A stretch of 64,000 nucleotides of DNA from Nematostella vectensis (GCF_932526225.1 NC_064040.1:126001-190000); one strand, 5' to 3'. Positions 50,223 through 64,000 are shown, counted from the stretch's first letter. Numbers and translations: made by a program. The notes: a model not told the origin generated them from the letters alone.

Positions 50223-51622
50223 GAAGGCCCCAAGCACCGATATTTCCGAGCGAATATGCTGTACAACACTCTTGCAAGGTTATCCCAACCCGCGCATTAA
50301 TGGGGAGGACAATAACCAGGATCCCAGGCCTGTAATCGGTTACGCCACGCACAGCTCGCCGAGATTGTGGATGACAAAAAATAGAGGTCTATTTGGGCGT
50401 CTTGGGTCCCTTGGGGACTCGCCATGCGCACGGGCGCATCTCTTTTATTGTGTACATGACATCAAATTAGCGAAGAAAAAAGACGCTGTTTTGGTATCAT
50501 GTGAAAAGCATAAAATAAATAGAAATAAAGACGTAAGGGGGGAGAATATTGACATCTTCATATTAGAATATTGACAAAATCCGCAATATTGTCTACGCTG
50601 ACTAAGTAAAGCTATATTTTACTTTAAAGGGGCAGCAGCATAGTACTGCGCATGTCTGGAGTCAGTGTTTATTGTAGGCTTTTAAGTGTCTACAAACAGT
50701 TGAACTTTTTAAAAGCTGTCAACACCTTATTAAATAATATGCAATATTATATTGAAAACTATGTTAATGGACAGTTTGTGGTCATTTTTTTTGTTTTGTT
50801 TAAAGTCTCCCACATGTACCAAAAGCTCATAAGTCAGTATTAGAATTTCACTGAAGTTCATTGTGTCAGGGCTCTAGAGCTATTGCAAATCTCTTAACCA
50901 TGACACTCCCCTTTTAAAAGAAAGTAAAAAAAATCAAAATTGTTGGTGGGGGTCTCTGTTGTGTTTGTTTTCTTTTTAGTTTTGTTCTATTATTATTATT
51001 ATTTTTTTTTTTTAGAGGGGGAGGGGAATTCAGCTAAAAATAGCCAAGGGTCAATTCAAGCAACTAGTACAAAAGATGTTTTTTGCAGTCCTTTATTCAA
51101 TATATTCAAGGTTATCATGCAATTCTGTTGTTTGACTGCATATATATATATATATATTTTTTTTCTTTCTTTTCATTACAAGTTCTATATGTGTAAGTGG
51201 TGGCCATAGCTATGATTACTATTATTTAGAATATTTTTTTACCTACTAACAGAAAACAACTTGACTGCAAAACACTTACTGTAGGGCACTCGATATTAGG
51301 CATTACTTTCATGTGGATGTAAGGTTGAAATGTCAAAACCTTCATTAACCCGTGAACTACGCTTTAGCGTATTACACTTTGTGGTGATCTGATTCTATTG
51401 TTCTTTTTTGTGTTTTACTAACTATTACCGTTTAACTATCACACTTTGTTTCACGGGTTAATGAAAACCACTCTAATTACTTACAGTAGTTCTTTTTTAA
51501 TATTATCATTTACTTGTATAATTTAGATGAGCAATACATATTTCTTTATGGCTTTGTAGAGCTCATCTCGTTCCTCATAAATAACAAACAAAATGTAGTT
51601 TGTTCTTATTTTGGTGCAAAGG

Positions 51623-53630
51623 AATCTACAGTAGTTTTCTAATCAGATAATTGTTTTTCTTTTAACACTCACCTGTTATTTCAACAGCCTTACTTGAGTT
51701 TGCTTGTCTCAGAAATAGACCTTGCTTAATAAACAAAGACATGTTACAAACTTATTTAATAATAGGTAACAACTGCAATATTGTATGAAGAGAGTGCCCC
51801 TCTCTTCCCCCTGCTATCGTTAAAATTATGCTCAATAAACTTTTACCTCTTCCCTCTCCACCAGTTAAGCATTCTATGTATGCTTCCCTGTACAAAATGC
51901 ACCCCTTCAAATAGAACATTAAAGTTCACATACTTGTTTACTTCCTCAAACTCTTTGCTTTGTGTTTTTTGTTAACTTCCTAGGAACAAATTGAATACAT
52001 ATAATCAATAAATCCAGCAAGCTTATTTTGCAAACTCACTTTTTTTATTATTTTTGCGCAAAACCAATCAGGATTAGGGGGGTCAAGCACAAAGAAAGAA
52101 AACGAATAAACAAAAAGCCCATTGGCCTGGGATCGAACCCGGTCTGAAGAACAAAACGGAAACCATACATACGGATTACCCAATCGGTATGGCAGCACAA
52201 GGCTTTTACGGAAGGCTGTAAAGAACCCGAAGGCCCCAAGCACCGATATTTCCGAGCGAATATGCTGTACAACACTCTTGCAAGGTTATCCCAACCCGCG
52301 CATTAATGGGGAGGACAATAACCAGGATCCCAGGCCTGTAATACGGTTACGCCACGCACAGCTCGCCGAGATTGTGGAAGACAAAAAATAGAGGTCTATT
52401 TGGGCGTCTTGGGTCCCTTGGGGACTCGCCATGCGCACGGGCGCATCTCTTTTATTGTGTACATGACATCAAATTAGCAAAGAAAAAAGACGCTGTTTTG
52501 GTATCATGTGAAAAGCATAAAATAAATAGAAATAAAGACGTAAGGGGGGAGAATATTGACATCTTCATATTAGAATATTGACAAAATCCGCAATATTGTC
52601 TACGCTGACTAAGTAAAGCTATATTTTACTTTAAAGGGGCAGCAGCATAGTACTGCGCATGTCTGGAGTCAGTGTTTATTGTAGGCTTTTAAGTGTCTAC
52701 AAACAGTTGAACTTTTTAAAAGCTGTGAATACCTTATTAAATAATATGCAATATTATATTGAAAACTATGTTAATGGACAGTTTGTGGTCATTTTTTTTG
52801 TTTTGTTTAAAGTCTCCCACATGTACCAAAAGCTCATAAGTCAGTATTAGAATTTCACTGAAGTTCATTGTGTCAGGGCTCTAAAGCTATTGCAAATCTC
52901 TTAACCATGACACTCCCCTTTTAAAGGAAAGTAAAAAAAAATCAAAATTGTTGGTGGGGGTCTCTGTTGTGTTTGTTTTCTTTTTAGTTTTGTTCTATTA
53001 TTATTATTATTTTTTTTTTTTAGAGGGGGAGGGGAATTCAGCTAAAAATAGCCAAGGGTCAATTCAAGCAACTAGTACAAAATATGTTTTTTGCAGTCCT
53101 TTATTCAATATATTCAAGGTTATTATGCAATTCTGTTGTTTGACTGCATATATATATATATATATATTTTTTCTTTCTTTTCATTACAAGTTCTTTATGT
53201 GTAAGTGGTGGCCATAGCTATGATTACTATTATTTAGAATATTTTTTTACCTACTAACAGAAAACTACTTGACTGCAAAACACTTACTGTAGGGCACTCG
53301 ATATTAGGCATTACTTTCATGTGGATGTAAGGTTGAAATGTCAAAACCTTCATTAACCCGTGAACTACGCTTTAGCGTATTACACTTTGTGGTGATCTGA
53401 TTCTATTGTTCTTTTTTGTGTTTTACTAACTATTACCGTTTAACTATCACACTTTGTTTCACGGGTTAATGAAAACCACTCTAATTACTTACAGTAGTTC
53501 TTTTTTAATATTATCATTTACTTGTATAATTTAGATGAGCAATACATATTTCTTTATGGCTTTGTAGAGCTCATCTCGTTCCTCATAAATAACAAACAAA
53601 ATGTAGTTTGTTCTTATTTTGGTGCAAAGG
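51623..53630 (+). repeat. Satellite unit U26
   Basis: Hybrid spacer: B-type CGAATAAACAAAAAGCCC with A-type AGAACAAAACGG. GCTATCGTTAAAATT near 51814, GTGGAAGAC near 52374, TTAGCAAAG near 52475 and CTCTAAAGC near 52880 are all shared with U27. Confidence 0.95.
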
Positions 53631-55637
53631 AATCTACAGTAGTTTTCTAATCAGATAATTGTTTTTCTTTTAACACTCACCTGTTATTTCAACAGCCTTA
53701 CTTGAGTTTGCTTGTCTCAGAAATAGACCTTGCTTAATAAACAAAGACATGTTACAAACTTATTTAATAATAGGTAACAACTGCAATATTGTATGAAGAG
53801 AGTGCCCCTCTCTTCCCCCTGCTATCGTTAAAATTATGCTCAATAAACTTTTACCTCTTCCCTCTCCACCAGTTAAGCATTCTATGTATGCTTCCCTGTA
53901 CAAAATGCACCCCTTCAAATAGAACATTAAAGTTCACATACTTGTTTACTTCCTCAAACTCTTTGCTTTGTGTTTTTTGTTAACTTCCTAGGAACAAATT
54001 GAATACATATAATCAATAAATCCAGCAAGCTTATTTTGCAAACTCACTTTTTTTATTATTTTTGCGCAAAACCAATCAGGATTAGGGGGGTCAAGCACAA
54101 AGAAAGAAAACGAATAAACAAAAAGCCCATTGGCCTGGGATCGAACCCGGTCTGAAGAACAAAACGGAAACCATACATACGGATTACCCAATCGGTATGG
54201 CAGCACAAGGCTTTTACGGAAGGCTGTAAAGAACCCGAAGGCCCCAAGCACCGATATTTCCGAGCGAATATGCTGTACAACACTCTTGCAAGGTTATCCC
54301 AACCCGCGCATTAATGGGGAGGACAATAACCAGGATCCCAGGCCTGTAATACGGTTACGCCACGCACAGCTCGCCGAGATTGTGGAAGACAAAAAATAGA
54401 GGTCTATTTGGGCGTCTTGGGTCCCTTGGGGACTCGCCATGCGCACGGGCGCATCTCTTTTATTGTGTACATGACATCAAATTAGCAAAGAAAAAAGACG
54501 CTGTTTTGGTATCATGTGAAAAGCATAAAATAAATAGAAATAAAGACGTAAGGGGGGAGAATATTGACATCTTCATATTAGAATATTGACAAAATCCGCA
54601 ATATTGTCTACGCTGACTAAGTAAAGCTATATTTTACTTTAAAGGGGCAGCAGCATAGTACTGCGCATGTCTGGAGTCAGTGTTTATTGTAGGCTTTTAA
54701 GTGTCTACAAACAGTTGAACTTTTTAAAAGCTGTGAATACCTTATTAAATAATATGCAATATTATATTGAAAACTATGTTAATGGACAGTTTGTGGTCAT
54801 TTTTTTTGTTTTGTTTAAAGTCTCCCACATGTACCAAAAGCTCATAAGTCAGTATTAGAATTTCACTGAAGTTCATTGTGTCAGGGCTCTAAAGCTATTG
54901 CAAATCTCTTAACCATGACACTCCCCTTTTAAAGGAAAGTAAAAAAAAATCAAAATTGTTGGTGGGGGTCTCTGTTGTGTTTGTTTTCTTTTTAGTTTTG
55001 TTCTATTATTATTATTATTTTTTTTTTTAGAGGGGGAGGGGAATTCAGCTAAAAATAGCCAAGGGTCAATTCAAGCAACTAGTACAAAATATGTTTTTTG
55101 CAGTCCTTTATTCAATATATTCAAGGTTATTATGCAATTCTGTTGTTTGACTGCATATATATATATATATATATTTTTTCTTTCTTTTCATTACAAGTTC
55201 TTTATGTGTAAGTGGTGGCCATAGCTATGATTACTATTATTTAGAATATTTTTTTACCTACTAACAGAAAACTACTTGACTGCAAAACACTTACTGTAGG
55301 GCACTCGATATTAGGCATTACTTTCATGTGGATGTAAGGTTGAAATGTCAAAACCTTCATTAACCCGTGAACTACGCTTTAGCGTATTACACTTTGTGGT
55401 GATCTGATTCTATTGTTCTTTTTTGTGTTTTACTAACTATTACCGTTTAACTATAACACTTTGTTTCACGGGTTAATGAAAACCACTCTAATTACTTACA
55501 GTAGTTCTTTTTTAATATTATCATTTACTTGTATAATTTAGATGAGCAATACATATTTCTTTATGGCTTTGTAGAGCTCATCTCGTTCCTCATAAATAAC
55601 AAACAAAATGTAGTTTGTTCTTATTTTGGTGCAAAGG
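53631..55637 (+). repeat. Satellite unit U27
   Basis: Near-identical tandem copy of U26 at 2,008 bp, the most recent single-unit duplication visible. CTATAACAC near 55452 (others CTATCACAC) is one of the few differences. Confidence 0.95.
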
Positions 55638-57646
55638 AATCTACAGTAGTTTTCTAATCAGATAATTGTTTTTCTTTTAACACTCACCTGTTATTTCAAC
55701 AGCCTTACTTGAGTTTGCTTGTCTCAGAAATAGACCTTGCTTAATAAACAAAGACATGTTACAAACTTATTTAATAATAGGTAACAACTGCAATATTGTA
55801 TGAAGAGAGTGCCCCTCTCTTCCCCCTGCTATTGTTGAAATTATGCTCAATAAACTTTTACCTCTTCCCTCTCCACCAGTTAAGCATTCTATGTATGCTT
55901 CCCTGTACAAAATGCACCCCTTCAAATAGAACATGAAAGTTCACATACTTGTTTACTTCCTCAAACTCTTTGCTTTGTGTTTTTTGTTAACTTCCTAGGA
56001 ACAAATTGAATACATATAATCAATAAATCCAGCAAGCTTATTTTGCAAACTCACTTTTTTTTATTATTTTTGCGCAAAACCTATCAGGATTAAGGGGGTC
56101 CAGCACAAAGAAAAAAAACGAATTAAAAAAAAGCCCATTGGCCTGGGATCGAACCCGGTCTGAAGAACAAAACGGAAACCATACATACGGATTACCCAAT
56201 CGGTATGGCAGCACAAGGCTTTTACGGAAGGCTGTAAAGAACCCGAAGGCCCCAAGCACCGATATTTCCGAGCGAATATGCTGTACAACACTCTTGCAAG
56301 GTTATCCCAACCCGCGCATTAATGGGGAGGACAATAACCAGGATCCCAGGCCTGTAATACGGTTACTCCACGCACAGCTCGCCGAGATTGTGGATGACAA
56401 AAAATAGAGGTCTATTTGGGCGTCTTGGGTCCCTTGGGGACTCGCCATGCGCACGGGCGCATCTCTTTTATTGTGTACATGACATCAAATTAGCGAAAAA
56501 AAAAGACGCTGTTTTGGTATCATGTGAAAAGCATAAAATAAATAGAAATAAAGACGTAAGGGGGGAGAATATTGACATCTTCATATTAGAATATTGACAA
56601 AATCCGCAATATTGTCTACGCTGACTAACTAAAGCTATATTTTACTTTAAAGGGGCAGCAGCATAGTACTGCGCATGTCTGGAGTCAGTGTTTATTGTAG
56701 GCTTTTAAGTGTCTACAAACAGTTGAACTTTTTAAAAGCTGTGAATACCTTATTAAATAATATGCAATATTATATTGAAAACTATGTTAATGGACAGTTT
56801 GTGGTCATTTTTTTTGTTTTGTTTAAAGTCTCCCACATGTACCAAAAGCTCATAAGTCAGTATTAGAATTTCACTGAAGTTCATTGTGTCAGGGCTCTAG
56901 AGCTATTGCAAATCTCTTAACCATGACACTCCCCTTTTAAAGGAAAGTAAAAAAAAAATCAAAATTGTTGGTGGGGGTCTCTGTTGTGTTTGTTTTCTTT
57001 TTAGTTTTGTTCTATTATTATTATTATTATTTTCTTTTTTAGAGGGGGAGGGGAATTCAGCTAAAAATAGCCAAGGGTCAATTCAAGCAACTAGTACAAA
57101 AGATGTTTTTTTGCAGTCCTTTATTCAATATATTCAAGGTTATCATGCAATTCTGTTGTTTGACTGCATATATATATATATTTTTTTTCTTTCTTTTCAT
57201 TACAAGTGCTATATGTGTAAGTGGTGACCATAGCTATGATTACTATTATTTAGAATAATTTTTTACCTACTAACAGAAAACAACTTGACTGCAAAACACT
57301 TACTGTAGGGCACTCGATATTAGGCATTACTTTCATGCGGATGTAAGGTTGAAATGTCAAAACCTTCATTAACCCGTGAACTACGCTTTAGCGTATTACA
57401 CTTTGTGGTGATCTGATTCTATTGTTCTTTTTTGTGTTTTACTAACTATTACCGTTTAACTATCACACTTTGTTTCACGGGTTAATGAAAACCACTCTAA
57501 TTACTTACAGTAGTTCTTTTTTAATATTATCATTTACTTGTATAATTTAGATGAGCAATACATATTTCTTTATGGCTTTGTAGAGCTTATCTCGTTCCTC
57601 ATAAATAACAAACAAAATGTAGTTTGTTCTTATTTTGGTGCAAAGG
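55638..57646 (+). repeat. Satellite unit U28
   Basis: A-type spacer. It keeps AAATCCAGC near 56027 like U26, U27 and U29. Private changes: ACATGAAAG near 55932, GTTACTCCACGC near 56364, GACTAACTAAAG near 56623 (weakens hairpin two) and CATGCGGATG near 57335. Confidence 0.95.
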
Positions 57647-59645
57647 AATCTACAGTAGTTTTCTAATCAGATAATTGTTTTTCTTTTAACACTCACCTGT
57701 TATTTCAACAGCCTTACTTGAGTTTGCTTGTCTCAGAAATAGACCTTGCTTAATAAACAAAGACATGTTACAAACTTATTTAATAATAGTTAACAACTGC
57801 AATATTGTATGAAGAGAGTGCCCCTCTCTTCCCCCTGCTATTGTTGAAATTATGCTCAATAAACTTTTACCTCTTCCCTCTCCACCAGTTAAGCATTCTA
57901 TGTATGCTTCCCTGTACAAAATGCACCCCTTCAAATAGAACATTAAAGTTCACATACTTGTTTACTTCCTCAAACTCTTTGCTTTGTGTTTTTTGTTAAC
58001 TTCCTAGGAACAAATTGAATACATATAATCAATAAATCCAGCAAGCTTATTTTGCAAACTCACTTTTTTTTATTATTTTTGCGCAAAACCTATCAGGATT
58101 AAGGGGGTCCAGCACAAAGAAAAAAAACGAATTAAAAAAAAAGCCCATTGACCTGGGATCGAACCCGGTCTGAAGAACAAAACGGAAACCATACATACGG
58201 ATTACCCAATCGGTATGGCAGCACAAGGCTTTTACGGAAGGCTGTAAAGAACCCGAAGGCCCCAAGCACCGATATTTCCGAGCGAATATGCTGTACAACA
58301 CTCTTGCAAGGTTATCCCAACCCGCGCATTAATGGGGAGGACAATAACCAGGATCCCAGGCCTGTAATACGGTTACGCCACGCACAGCTCGCCGAGATTG
58401 TGGATGACAAAAAATAGAGGTCTATTAGGGCGTCTTCGGTCCCTTGGGGACTCGCCATGCGCACGGGCGCATCTCTTTTATTGTGTACATGACATCCAAT
58501 TAGCGAAGAAAAAAGACGCTGTTTTGGTATCATGTGAAAAGCATAAAATAAATAGAAATAAAGACGTAAGGGGGGAGAATATTGACATCTTCATATTAGA
58601 ATATTGACAAAATCCGCAATATTGTCTACGCTGACTAAGTAAAGCTATATTTTACTTTAAAGGGGCAGCAGCATAGTACTGCGCATGTCTGGAGTCAGTG
58701 TTTATTGTAGGCTTTTAAGTGTCTACAAACAGTTGAACTTTTTAAAAGCTGTGAATACCTTATTAAATAATATGCAATATTATATTGAAAACTATGTTAA
58801 TGGACAGTTTGTGGTCATTTTTTTTGTTTAAAGTCTCCCACATGTACCAAAAGCTCATAAGTCAGTATTAGAATTTCACTGAAGTTCATTGTGTCAGGGC
58901 TCTAGAGATATTGCAAATCTCTTAACCATGACACTCCCCTTTTAAAGGAAAGTAAAAAAAATCAAAATTGTTGGTGGGGGTCTCTGTTGTGTTTGTTTTC
59001 TTTTTAGTTTTGTTCTATTATTATTATTATTATTTTCTTTTTTAGAGGGGGAGGGGAATTCAGCTAAAAATAGCCAAGGGTCAATTCAAGCAACTAGTAC
59101 AAAATATGTTTTTTTGCAGTCCTTTATTCAATATATTCAAGGTTATCATGCAATTCTGTTGTTTGACTGCATATATATATATTTTTTCTTTCTTTTCATT
59201 ACAAGTGCTATATGTGTAAGTGGTGACCGTAGCTATGATTACTATTATTTAGAATAATTTTTTACCTACTAACAGAAAACAACTTGACTGCAAAACTCTT
59301 ACTGTAGGGCACTCGATATTAGGCATTACTTTCATGTGGATGTAAGGTTGAAATGTCAAAACCTTCATTAACCCGTGAACTACGCTTTAGCGTATTACAC
59401 TTTGTGGTGATCTGATTCTATTGTTCTTTTTTGTGTTTTACTAACTATTACCGTTTAACTATCACACTTTGTTTCACGGGTTAATAAAAACCACTCTAAT
59501 TACTTACAGTAGTTCTTTTTAAATATTATCATTTACTTGTATAATTTAGATGAGCAATACATATTTCTTTATGGCTTTGTAGAGCTCATCTAGTTCCTCA
59601 TAAATAACAAACAAAATAAAGTTTGTTCTTATTTTGGTGCAAAGG
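57647..59645 (+). repeat. Satellite unit U29
   Basis: A-type unit with many private changes: CTATTAGGGCGTCTTCGG near 58422 (alters the GC-rich hairpin bulge), GACATCCAATT near 58491, GAGATATTGC near 58906, AAACTCTTAC near 59295 and TTAATAAAAACC near 59482 (arm of the MITE-like element). Confidence 0.95.
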
Positions 59646-61640
59646 AATCTACAGTAGTTTTCTAATCAGATAATTGTTTTTCTTTTAACACTCACCTGTT
59701 ATTTCAACAGACTTACTTGAGTTTGCTTGTCTCAGAAATAGACCTTGCTTAATAAACAAAGACATGTTACAAACTTATTTAATAATAGGTAACAACTGCA
59801 ATATTGTATGAAGAGAGTGCCCCTCTCTTCCCCCTGCTATTGTTGAAATTATGCTCAATAAACTTTTACCTCTTCCCTCTCCACCAGTTAAGCATTCTAT
59901 GTATGCTTCCCTGTACAAAATGCACCCCTTCAAATAGAACATTAAAGTTCACATACTTGTTTACTTCCTCAAACTCTTTGCTTTGTGTTTTTTGTTAACT
60001 TCCTAGGAACAAATTGAATACATATAATCAATAAATCTAGCAAGCTTATTTTGCAAACTCACTTTTTTTTATTATTTTTGCGCAAAACCTATCAGGATTA
60101 AGGGGGTCCAGCACAAAGAAAAAAAACGAATTAAAAAAAAAGCCCATTGGCCTGGGATCGAACCCGGTCTGAAGAACAAAACGGAAACCATACATACGGA
60201 TTACCCAATCGGTATGGCAGCACAAGGCTTTTACGGAAGGCTGTAAAGAACCCGAAGGCCCCAAGCACCGATATTTCCGAGCGAATATGCTGTACAACAC
60301 TCTTGCAAGGTTATCCCAATCCGCGCATTAATGGGGAGGACAATAACCAGGATTCCAGGCCTGTAATACGGTTACGCCACGCACAGCTCGCCGAGATTGT
60401 GGATGACAAAAAATAGAGGTCTATTTGGGCGTCTTGGGTCCCTTGGGGACTCGCCATGCGCACGGGCGCATCTCTTTTATTGTGTACATGACATCAAATT
60501 AGCGAAGAAAAAAGACGCTGTTTTGGTATCATGTGAAAAGCATAAAATAAATAGAAATAAAGACGTAAGGGGGGAGAATATTGACATCTTCATATTAGAA
60601 TATTGACAAAATCCGCAATATTGTCTACGCTGACTAAGTAAAGCTATATTTTACTTTAAAGGGGCAGCAGCATAGTACTGCGCATGTCTGGAGTCAGTGT
60701 TTATTGTAGGCTTTTAAGTGTCTACAAACAGTTGAACTTTTTAAAAGCTGTGAATACCTTATTAAATAATATGCAATATTATATTGAAAACTATGTTAAT
60801 GGACAGTTTGTGGTCATTTTTTTTGTTTTGTTTAAAGTCTCCCACATGTACCAAAAGCTCATAAGTCAGTATTAGAATTTCACTGAAGTTCATTGTGTCA
60901 GGGCTCTAGAGCTATTGCAAATCTCTTTACCATTTTAAAGGAAAGTAAAAAAAAATCAAAATTGTTGGTGGGGGTCTCTGTTGTGTTTGTTTTCTTTTTA
61001 GTTTTGTTCTATTATTATCATAATTATTTTCTTTTTTAGAGGGGGAGGGGAATTCAGCTAAAAATAGCCAAGGGTCAATTCAAGCAACTAGTACAAAAGA
61101 TGTTTTTTTGCAGTCCTTTATTCAATATATTCAAGGTTATCATGTAATTCTGTTGTTTGACTGCATATATATATATTTTTTTCTTTCTTTTCATTACAAG
61201 TGCTATATGTGTAAGTGGTGACCATAGCTATGATTACTATTATTTAGAATAATTTTTTACCTACTAACAGAAAACAACTTGACTGCAAAACACTTACTGT
61301 AGGGCACTCGATATTAGGCATTACTTTCATGTGGATGTAAGGTTGAAATGTCAAAACCTTCATTAACCCGTGAAGTACGCTTTAGCGTATTACACTTTGT
61401 GGTGATCTGATTCTATTGTTCTTTTTTGTGTTTTACTAACTATTACCGTTTAACTATCACACTTTGTTTCACGGGTTAATGAAAACCACTCTAGTTACTT
61501 ACAGTAGTTCTTTTTAAATATTATCATTTACTTGTATAATTTAGATGAGCAATACATATTTCTTTACGGCTTTGTAGAGCTCATCTCGTTCCTCATAAAT
61601 AACAAACAAAATGAAGTTTGTTCTTATTTTGGTGCAAAGG
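59646..61640 (+). repeat. Satellite unit U30
   Basis: A-type unit. A deletion of about 11 bp near 60926-60934 removes most of ACCATGACACTCCCC. CCCAATCCGCGC near 60315, an interrupted ATT tract (ATTATCATAATTATT) near 61012 and GTGAAGTACGC near 61371 are private. Confidence 0.95.
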
Positions 61641-62696
61641 AATCTACAGTAGTTTTCTAATCAGATAATTGTTTTTCTTTTAACACTCACCTGTTATTTC
61701 AACAGCCTTACTTGAGTTTGCTTGTCTCAGAAATAGACCTTGCTTAATAAACAAAGACATGTTACAAACTTATTTAATAATAGGTAACAACTGCAATATT
61801 GTATGAAGAGAGTGCCCCTCTCTTCCCCCTGCTATTGTTGAAATTATGCTCAATAAACTTTTACCTCTTCCCTCTCCACCAGTTAAGCATTCTATGTATG
61901 CTTCCCTGTACAAAATGCACCCCTTCAAATAGAACATTAAAGTTCACATACTTGTTTACTTCCTCAAACTCTTTGCTTTGTGTTTTCTGTTAACTTCCTA
62001 GGAACAAATTGAATACATATAATCAATAAATCTAGCAAGCTTATTTTGCAAACTCACTTTTTTTTTATTATTTTTGCGCAAAACCTATCAGGATTAAGGG
62101 GGTCCAGCACAAAGAAAAAAAAACGAATTAAAAAAAAAGCCCATTGTCCTGGGATCGAACCCGGTCTGAAGAACAAAACGGAAACCATACATACGGATTA
62201 CCCAATCGGTATGGCAGCACAAGGCTTTTACGGAAGGCTGTAAAGAACCCGAAGGCCCCAAGCACCGATATTTCCGAGCGAATATGCTGTACAACACTCT
62301 TGCAAGGTTATCCCAACCCGCGCATTAATGGGGAGGACAATAACCAGGATCCCAGGCCTGTAATACGGTTACGCCACGCACAGCTCGCCGAGATTGTGGA
62401 TGACAAAAAATAGAGGTCTATTTGGGCGTCTTGGGTCCCTTGGGGACTCGCCATGCGCACGGGCGCATCTCTTTTATTGTGTACATGACATCAAATTAGC
62501 GAAGAAAAAAGACGCTGTTTTGGTATCATGTGAAAAGCATAAAATAAATAGAAATAAGGACGTAAGGGGGGAGAATATTGACATCTTCATATTAGAATAT
62601 TGACAAAATCCGCAATATTGTCTACGCTGACTAAGTAAAGCTATATTTTACTTTAAAGGGGCAGCAGCATAGTACTGCGCATGTCTGGAGTCAGTG
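61641..62696 (+). repeat. Satellite unit U31, truncated
   Basis: The last forward unit. It stops abruptly after CTGGAGTCAGTG, about 1,056 bp into the unit and just beyond the three-hairpin cluster. It uses CATTGTCCTGG in the B-box region like U1, U3, U5 and U7. Confidence 0.95.
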
Positions 62697-62984
62697 GAGT
62701 AAATTTAGTGTAAAAAGAAGTTAAAAAATAAAATTAAAAATCATGCAGTTGAAATCAATAGATTTGTTGATTGCTTGTTTTTTGTCATTCTCCAACAGAA
62801 ATCAGGCTATATCTTTGTATTTATTGCACTTCGAGCTTCTTTTTAATAGTTTCAACAGGACGACTGTCTTTGGTTCCAAAAATTTCTAGATTCCGGCGGA
62901 GTCTTGAGGTTTTTTTAAAGATTAAGTCGCATATTTAGCGGAAAATGCTAAATGAGAATAATTCAAAATATTTAAGAATGTGTT
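62697..62984. other. Non-satellite spacer between opposed arrays
   Basis: About 290 bp of AT-rich sequence with no match to the unit and no ORF of note. It contains one perfect hairpin, ATTTAGC-GGAAAAT-GCTAAAT (62933-62953). No terminal repeats or target duplication frame it. It could be unique chromosomal DNA at an array edge, a relic insertion, or a diverged piece of another repeat. Confidence 0.8.
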
Positions 62985-64000
62985 ATATATTGAATAAAGG
63001 ACTGCAAAAAAAACATCTTTTGTACTAGTTGCTTGAATTGACCCTTGGCTATTTTTAGCTGAATTCCACTCCCCCTCTAAAAAAGAAAATAATAATAATA
63101 ATAGAACAAAACTAAAAAGAAAACAAACACAACAGAGTCCCCCACAAACAATTTTGATTTTTCTTTACTTTCCTTTAAAAGGGGAGTGTCATGGTTAAGA
63201 GATTTGCAATAGCTCTAGAGCCCTGACAAAATGAACTTCAGTGAAATTCTAATACTGACTTATGAGGTTTTGGTACATGTGTGAGACTTTAAACAAAACA
63301 AAAAAAATGACCACAAACTGTCAATTAACATAGTTTTCAATATAATATTGCATATTATTTAATAAGGTATTCACAGCTTTTAAAAAGTTCGACTGTTTGT
63401 TGACACTTAAAAGCCTACAATAATCACTGACTCCAGACATACGCAGTACTATGTTGCTGCCCCTTTAAAGTAAAATACAGCTTTACTTAGTCAGCGTAGA
63501 CAAAATTGCGGATTTTGTCAATATTCTAATATGAAGATGTCAATATTCTCCCCCCTTACGTCTTTATTTCTATTTATTTTATGATTTTCACATGATAACA
63601 AAACAGCGTCTTTTTTCTTCGCTAATTTAAGGTCATGTACACAATAAAAGAGATGCGCCCGTGCGCATGGCGAGTCCCCAAGGGACCCAAGACGCCCAAA
63701 TAGACCTCTATTTTTTGTCATCCACAATCTCGGCGAGCTGTGCGTGGCGTAACCGTATTACAGGCCTGGGATCCTGGTTATTGTCCTCCCCATTAATGCG
63801 CGTGTTGGGATAACCTTGCCAGAGTGTTGTACAGCATATTCGCTCGGAAATATCGGTGCTTGGGGCCTTCGGGTTCTTTACAGCCTTCCGTAAAAGCCTT
63901 GTGCTGCCATACCGATTGGGTAATCCGTATGTATGGTTTCCGTTTTGTTCTTCAGACCGGGTTCGATCCCAGACCAATGGGCTTTTTTTTATTCGTTTTC
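62985..64000 (-). repeat. Inverted partial satellite unit
   Basis: On the minus strand this covers unit positions from the A-rich tract before the B-box (window end) to TATTCAATATAT near unit offset 1,496. It retains the B-box, the hairpins and the 67-codon frame, and has more private differences than forward copies (for example GTTGACAC near 63400, CATACGCAG near 63439, AGGTCATGTAC near 63630). It has the perfect 8 bp hairpin and the GTGAATACC variant, the haplotype of U1, U3, U5, U7, U11 and U13, not that of its neighbours U28-U31. Confidence 0.95.

Noticed and set aside
50002-50574. 190-codon plus-strand frame
   Set aside because: It crosses from antisense LINE sequence into satellite, and is joined by a one-base deletion near 50337. 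It is a chance fusion, not a gene.

Overview
This 64 kb window is almost entirely one long tandem array of a repeat unit of about 2.0 kb. I see 31 forward units: 30 reach their full extent (U1 to U30, two of them enlarged by insertions) and U31 is truncated. A roughly 290 bp non-repeat spacer follows, then part of one unit in the opposite orientation. The DNA is AT-rich with a GC-richer block of about 350 bp in each unit. No conventional protein gene was found. The only recognisable protein is a 5'-truncated reverse transcriptase relic of a non-LTR retrotransposon (LINE). LINE fragments with microsatellite tails, AATAAA signals, abundant microsatellites and a multi-kilobase satellite point to an animal nuclear genome. 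The reverse transcriptase resembles Jockey/CR1/L2-type elements that are common in cnidarians and other marine invertebrates; the species assignment is inference only.

Layout: U1-U8 (1-16039) contain a four-unit higher-order repeat of about 8,022 bp present almost twice. U9 (16040-18042) is a divergent single unit. U10-U13 (18043-26062) are a dimer of about 4,010 bp repeated twice. U14-U20 (26063-40395) are mixed units; U17 carries a LINE 3' end of about 330 bp. U21-U25 (40396-51622) contain a 4,007 bp dimer duplication; U25 is interrupted by a minus-strand LINE fragment of about 1.2 kb with a perfect (GATA)40 tail. U26-U27 are near-identical neighbours (2,008 bp), and U28-U31 run to a break at 62696. 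The array then reverses direction at 62985-64000.

Inside the unit (mapped on U1): an AT-rich left part with one perfect hairpin (165-185). Next is a GC-richer block (about 489-850) that on the minus strand carries a perfect RNA polymerase III B-box / tRNA T-arm-like motif followed by a T9 run, plus two abutting hairpins. Three further hairpins lie at 961-1037. After these come (ATT)n and (TA)n microsatellites, a 125 bp MITE-like element with 16 bp perfect terminal inverted repeats (1724-1848), and a last hairpin (1966-1987). Short reading frames recur in every unit because the DNA recurs. Their substitution pattern, lack of proper starts and frequent disruption argue against coding. The candidate system worth testing is therefore not a protein system but a homogenised, hairpin-rich satellite with a possible pol III/TFIIIC-recognised structured RNA element every 2 kb.
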